From NCBI GenBank assembly GCA_017305935.1, contig JAFKJU010000042.1, forward strand, positions 1 through 37,991: a DNA stretch of 37,991 nucleotides, in the 5' to 3' direction. The position numbers and the translations under genes are program-made. Positions within the stretch are counted from its first letter, which is position 1; every line of letters starts with the position of its first letter. This document shows, one piece after another, positions 35,961 through 37,991 of this stretch. The DNA is from Hyphomicrobiales bacterium (lineage in GTDB: Bacteria > Pseudomonadota > Alphaproteobacteria > Rhizobiales > Rhizobiaceae). The notes beneath the pieces were generated by a model. It saw only the letters and a program-made list of their open reading frames with translations. It searched no databases and was not told where the DNA came from.

Positions 35961-37991
35961 ATGGACGTGATCAATTTTTCTCAGGCGGAGATCATCGCGC
36001 CGGACGATCTGACCGCGATCAGCGTCAGCGCCCGCGATGCCTTCGATGCGCGCGATAGCGGCGCTCTCGGCTGGCCGGCACATTGGGCGCACGTCACCGT
36101 GTCGCAGGCCTCGGCCGACATCGTCAACCTTACCTCCGGCGAATATTATGCCGGCACTGAGGTCTACGGCGCCAAGGAAACGCAGCAGGCCAACCTGCAG
36201 AGTTTCAAGCCTGTTGTCGCTTCCGACGAGCGGTGGGTCGCGCTCATCTTGCGCGGTTCGGAAGACCTCGTCAGCTCGATGCGGCCTTTCGAAACCTCCG
36301 AGGAGCCGTTGACCGAGAGCATTCCGGTCAACCAGAGCACCCCGAAGGCGACGCGGCGGAATATGTCTGTCATCGTGCAGACCGGTTCGATCATGGTGGC
36401 ACCGGCGGCGCGGCCGGCGATCAACGAGAACGACTGCTGTGTCGCCTTCGTGCGGCTGCGCAATACCGGCATTGCTGAGATCGTCCCCAACGAGGCCGCC
36501 CGCGTCAAAACCGTCTATGAGATCGAGCAGCGTCTGACCACGGTCGAGCTGTCGATCGGCGTCGTCGTCGAGTTGACCCAGAGCCTGCAGACCGACGTCG
36601 CCAACCTGGCGGCCAAGTTTGACGAAATCCCCGACGCGCAGCTCTTCCGCCAGATCACGCGCGACGTCTCGATCGCGCGCCAGCTCCTCAACTTTCCTGA
36701 CGAGGCGCGGAACTATTATTACGATAACGGCCTGCTGCGGAATGCCTTCTGGGATTTCACCTATGCGGGGGCGGATTTCCGCATCAACGAGGGCATTCGT
36801 TTTCCCTACCAAATCCAGCAGGAAAACGTGCTGCGCGTCCTCAACCCGGCCGCAACCGATATCAGCTTCTGGGAAAACACGCTGCTGCTGCCGGCCTACA
36901 CCGAACGGCTGCGCATCGAGAACCCGCAAGGCAAGCTGAAGAAGGACATCTCCAACACCGTCCACACGGTCAAGACGGCCGTCCAACACACGGTTTCCAA
37001 CACGCGCCTGCGCTATGGCGAGACGGTTACGGTGTGCGAAAACGCCGCCGGCTGGGGACAGGTCGGATCGCAGAAGGCCAACGAGATTTTCAACACCAAC
37101 GGCGCGACGTGGGTGTCGAAGGGCCAGACCGACAATCCTTGGAACAACGACCCGCGATCGGAGGGCGGCCACAAGGAGTATGCCGTCCAGCGCGTCATCA
37201 AGGACAGCTACACCTCGACCTATACCTCGTATCGCGTCGAGGAATTCGGCCTCTCCGGTGCGGTCTATGCCCAGACCTTCGTCTGCAGCCAGGTCATGGT
37301 TGCGACGTCGATCGAGCTTTACTTCACGCGCGTGGGCTCCGAAGGTGACGTCCTGCTCTGCATTGCCGAGGTCGGCCCGACCGGGGCGCCGACTTTTGAA
37401 AAGGTCATCGTCCAGGTCAACAAGCCGCAAGGCCAGTTGGCCGTCAATCAGTGGAACAAGTTCACCTTCCGCCCAACTTTGCTGGAACAGGGCAAGCGCT
37501 ATGCCTTCTTCACGGTGACCACGGGCAACCATCAGGTGGCCGCATCCGACGACAACGCCTTCCAGGGCGGCACGATGTTCCTTTGCACGGATGGCATCTG
37601 GGCACAGGGCGACGTCAAGCAGGATATTTCCTTCCGCCTGTACGCGGCGCGGTTCGCCGCCTCGCGCACCGTCGTTCCGATGGAAAACCTGCAGCTCACC
37701 GGCGGCATGTCGGAACTGGAAATGATCTACCAAGGCTGGGCGCCGGATTTCACGTCGCTGGTCTGGGAGGTGAAGCCCGAGGGCGCCTCGGATTGGGTGC
37801 CGATGGATGCGCGTGTTCCGAACCCCTTGTCTACCTTGCCAGCGAACGTGCAGCTGCGCGCCGTCTTCCTCGGTACCGAGGACGTCGCGCCGTCAATCAT
37901 CATGAACACGGAAGCGATCACGCGCACCGGACGCATGAAGAACAACCAGAAGGCCATTTCGAAAGCAATGGCGCTGGGCTTCTCCACCGAC
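35961..37991 (+). CDS. Large tail-fibre-like structural protein (3' end off window)
   Basis: At least 677 residues, open to the right edge. It follows gpI, the usual place of tail fibre genes. Residues about 190-260 form a coiled coil (VKTVYEIEQRLTTVELSIGV and following), a typical trimer-forming shaft. A mainly beta C-terminal half includes a jelly-roll-like unit (TFVCSQVMVATSIELYFTRV, DVLLCIAEVGPTGAPTFEKV, WNKFTFRPTLLEQGKRYAFF), resembling carbohydrate-binding modules on phage fibres; it loosely recalls DUF4815-type proteins. It probably binds the host receptor. The ATG lies 10 bp after gpI, without a strong ribosome-binding site. Confidence 0.75.
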   Translation, partial: MDVINFSQAEIIAPDDLTAISVSARDAFDARDSGALGWPAHWAHVTVSQASADIVNLTSGEYYAGTEVYGAKETQQANLQSFKPVVASDERWVALILRGSEDLVSSMRPFETSEEPLTESIPVNQSTPKATRRNMSVIVQTGSIMVAPAARPAINENDCCVAFVRLRNTGIAEIVPNEAARVKTVYEIEQRLTTVELSIGVVVELTQSLQTDVANLAAKFDEIPDAQLFRQITRDVSIARQLLNFPDEARNYYYDNGLLRNAFWDFTYAGADFRINEGIRFPYQIQQENVLRVLNPAATDISFWENTLLLPAYTERLRIENPQGKLKKDISNTVHTVKTAVQHTVSNTRLRYGETVTVCENAAGWGQVGSQKANEIFNTNGATWVSKGQTDNPWNNDPRSEGGHKEYAVQRVIKDSYTSTYTSYRVEEFGLSGAVYAQTFVCSQVMVATSIELYFTRVGSEGDVLLCIAEVGPTGAPTFEKVIVQVNKPQGQLAVNQWNKFTFRPTLLEQGKRYAFFTVTTGNHQVAASDDNAFQGGTMFLCTDGIWAQGDVKQDISFRLYAARFAASRTVVPMENLQLTGGMSELEMIYQGWAPDFTSLVWEVKPEGASDWVPMDARVPNPLSTLPANVQLRAVFLGTEDVAPSIIMNTEAITRTGRMKNNQKAISKAMALGFSTD

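Noticed and set aside
35928-37733. 601-residue open frame on the minus strand opposite the fibre-like gene
   Set aside because: Its composition (many Asp/Arg/Gly/Val without motifs) is that of an antisense shadow; the plus-strand frame is continuous, follows gpI and has fibre-like features.
1-37991. CRISPR arrays, tRNA genes, insertion sequences and integrase
   Set aside because: I looked for regularly spaced repeats, cloverleaf sequences, transposase motifs and tyrosine or serine recombinase motifs and saw none in this window.

Overview
The window is the interior of a temperate, double-stranded DNA bacteriophage or prophage. High GC content, strong C/G bias at third codon positions, the style of the repressor and recombination proteins, and family resemblances recalled from memory point to an alphaproteobacterial host, probably Hyphomicrobiales (Rhizobiales). 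That host call is inference. No integrase, attachment site, tRNA, lysis gene, tail tube, tail sheath or tape measure is visible. Both ends of the window cut through genes.

Layout. (1) 1-5441, leftward: a tightly packed recombination/replication operon. In order of transcription it holds a small protein, a YqaJ-type exonuclease, a DUF1351-like coiled-coil protein, a small membrane protein, a DnaQ-like exonuclease, a 423-residue protein that may be the annealing partner, a small helix-turn-helix protein, two small proteins and a RecD/Dda-like helicase cut by the left edge. (2) 5442-6663: the switch region. It holds a leftward promoter with an operator, a terminator, a leftward S24-type repressor that has lost its self-cleavage residues, and a divergent promoter for a Cro-like gene that is probably leaderless. 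(3) 6664-22156, rightward: the Cro-like gene, a second small gene, a strong intrinsic terminator, then a RuvC-like resolvase, a primase-helicase, a PAPS-reductase-like protein, a sigma-like protein, two DNA methyltransferases (one with six tandem repeats), a second DnaQ-like exonuclease and many small genes chained by 1-4 bp overlaps. (4) 22104-22535, leftward: a secreted thermonuclease. (5) 22983-37991, rightward: a minor tail Z-like protein, then a lambda-type head module (Nu1, A, B, W, C with an internal scaffold start, D, E, FII), then a P2/Mu-type baseplate module (V, PAAR spike tip, gp25/W, J, I) and a large tail-fibre-like protein cut by the right edge.

Regulation. A palindrome, TTGGA-N5-TCCAA, occurs at four non-coding places: at 5642 (over the leftward promoter), 6635 (in the spacer of the Cro-side promoter), 12854 (upstream of a promoter inside the rightward operon) and 23600 (upstream of a promoter before the terminase genes). 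The simplest reading is that the S24-type repressor binds all four and silences early-left, early-right, middle and late transcription directly. This dispersed operator set and the repeat-bearing cytosine methyltransferase are the most distinctive features of the window. All functional calls come from reading motifs by eye; no database search was run.
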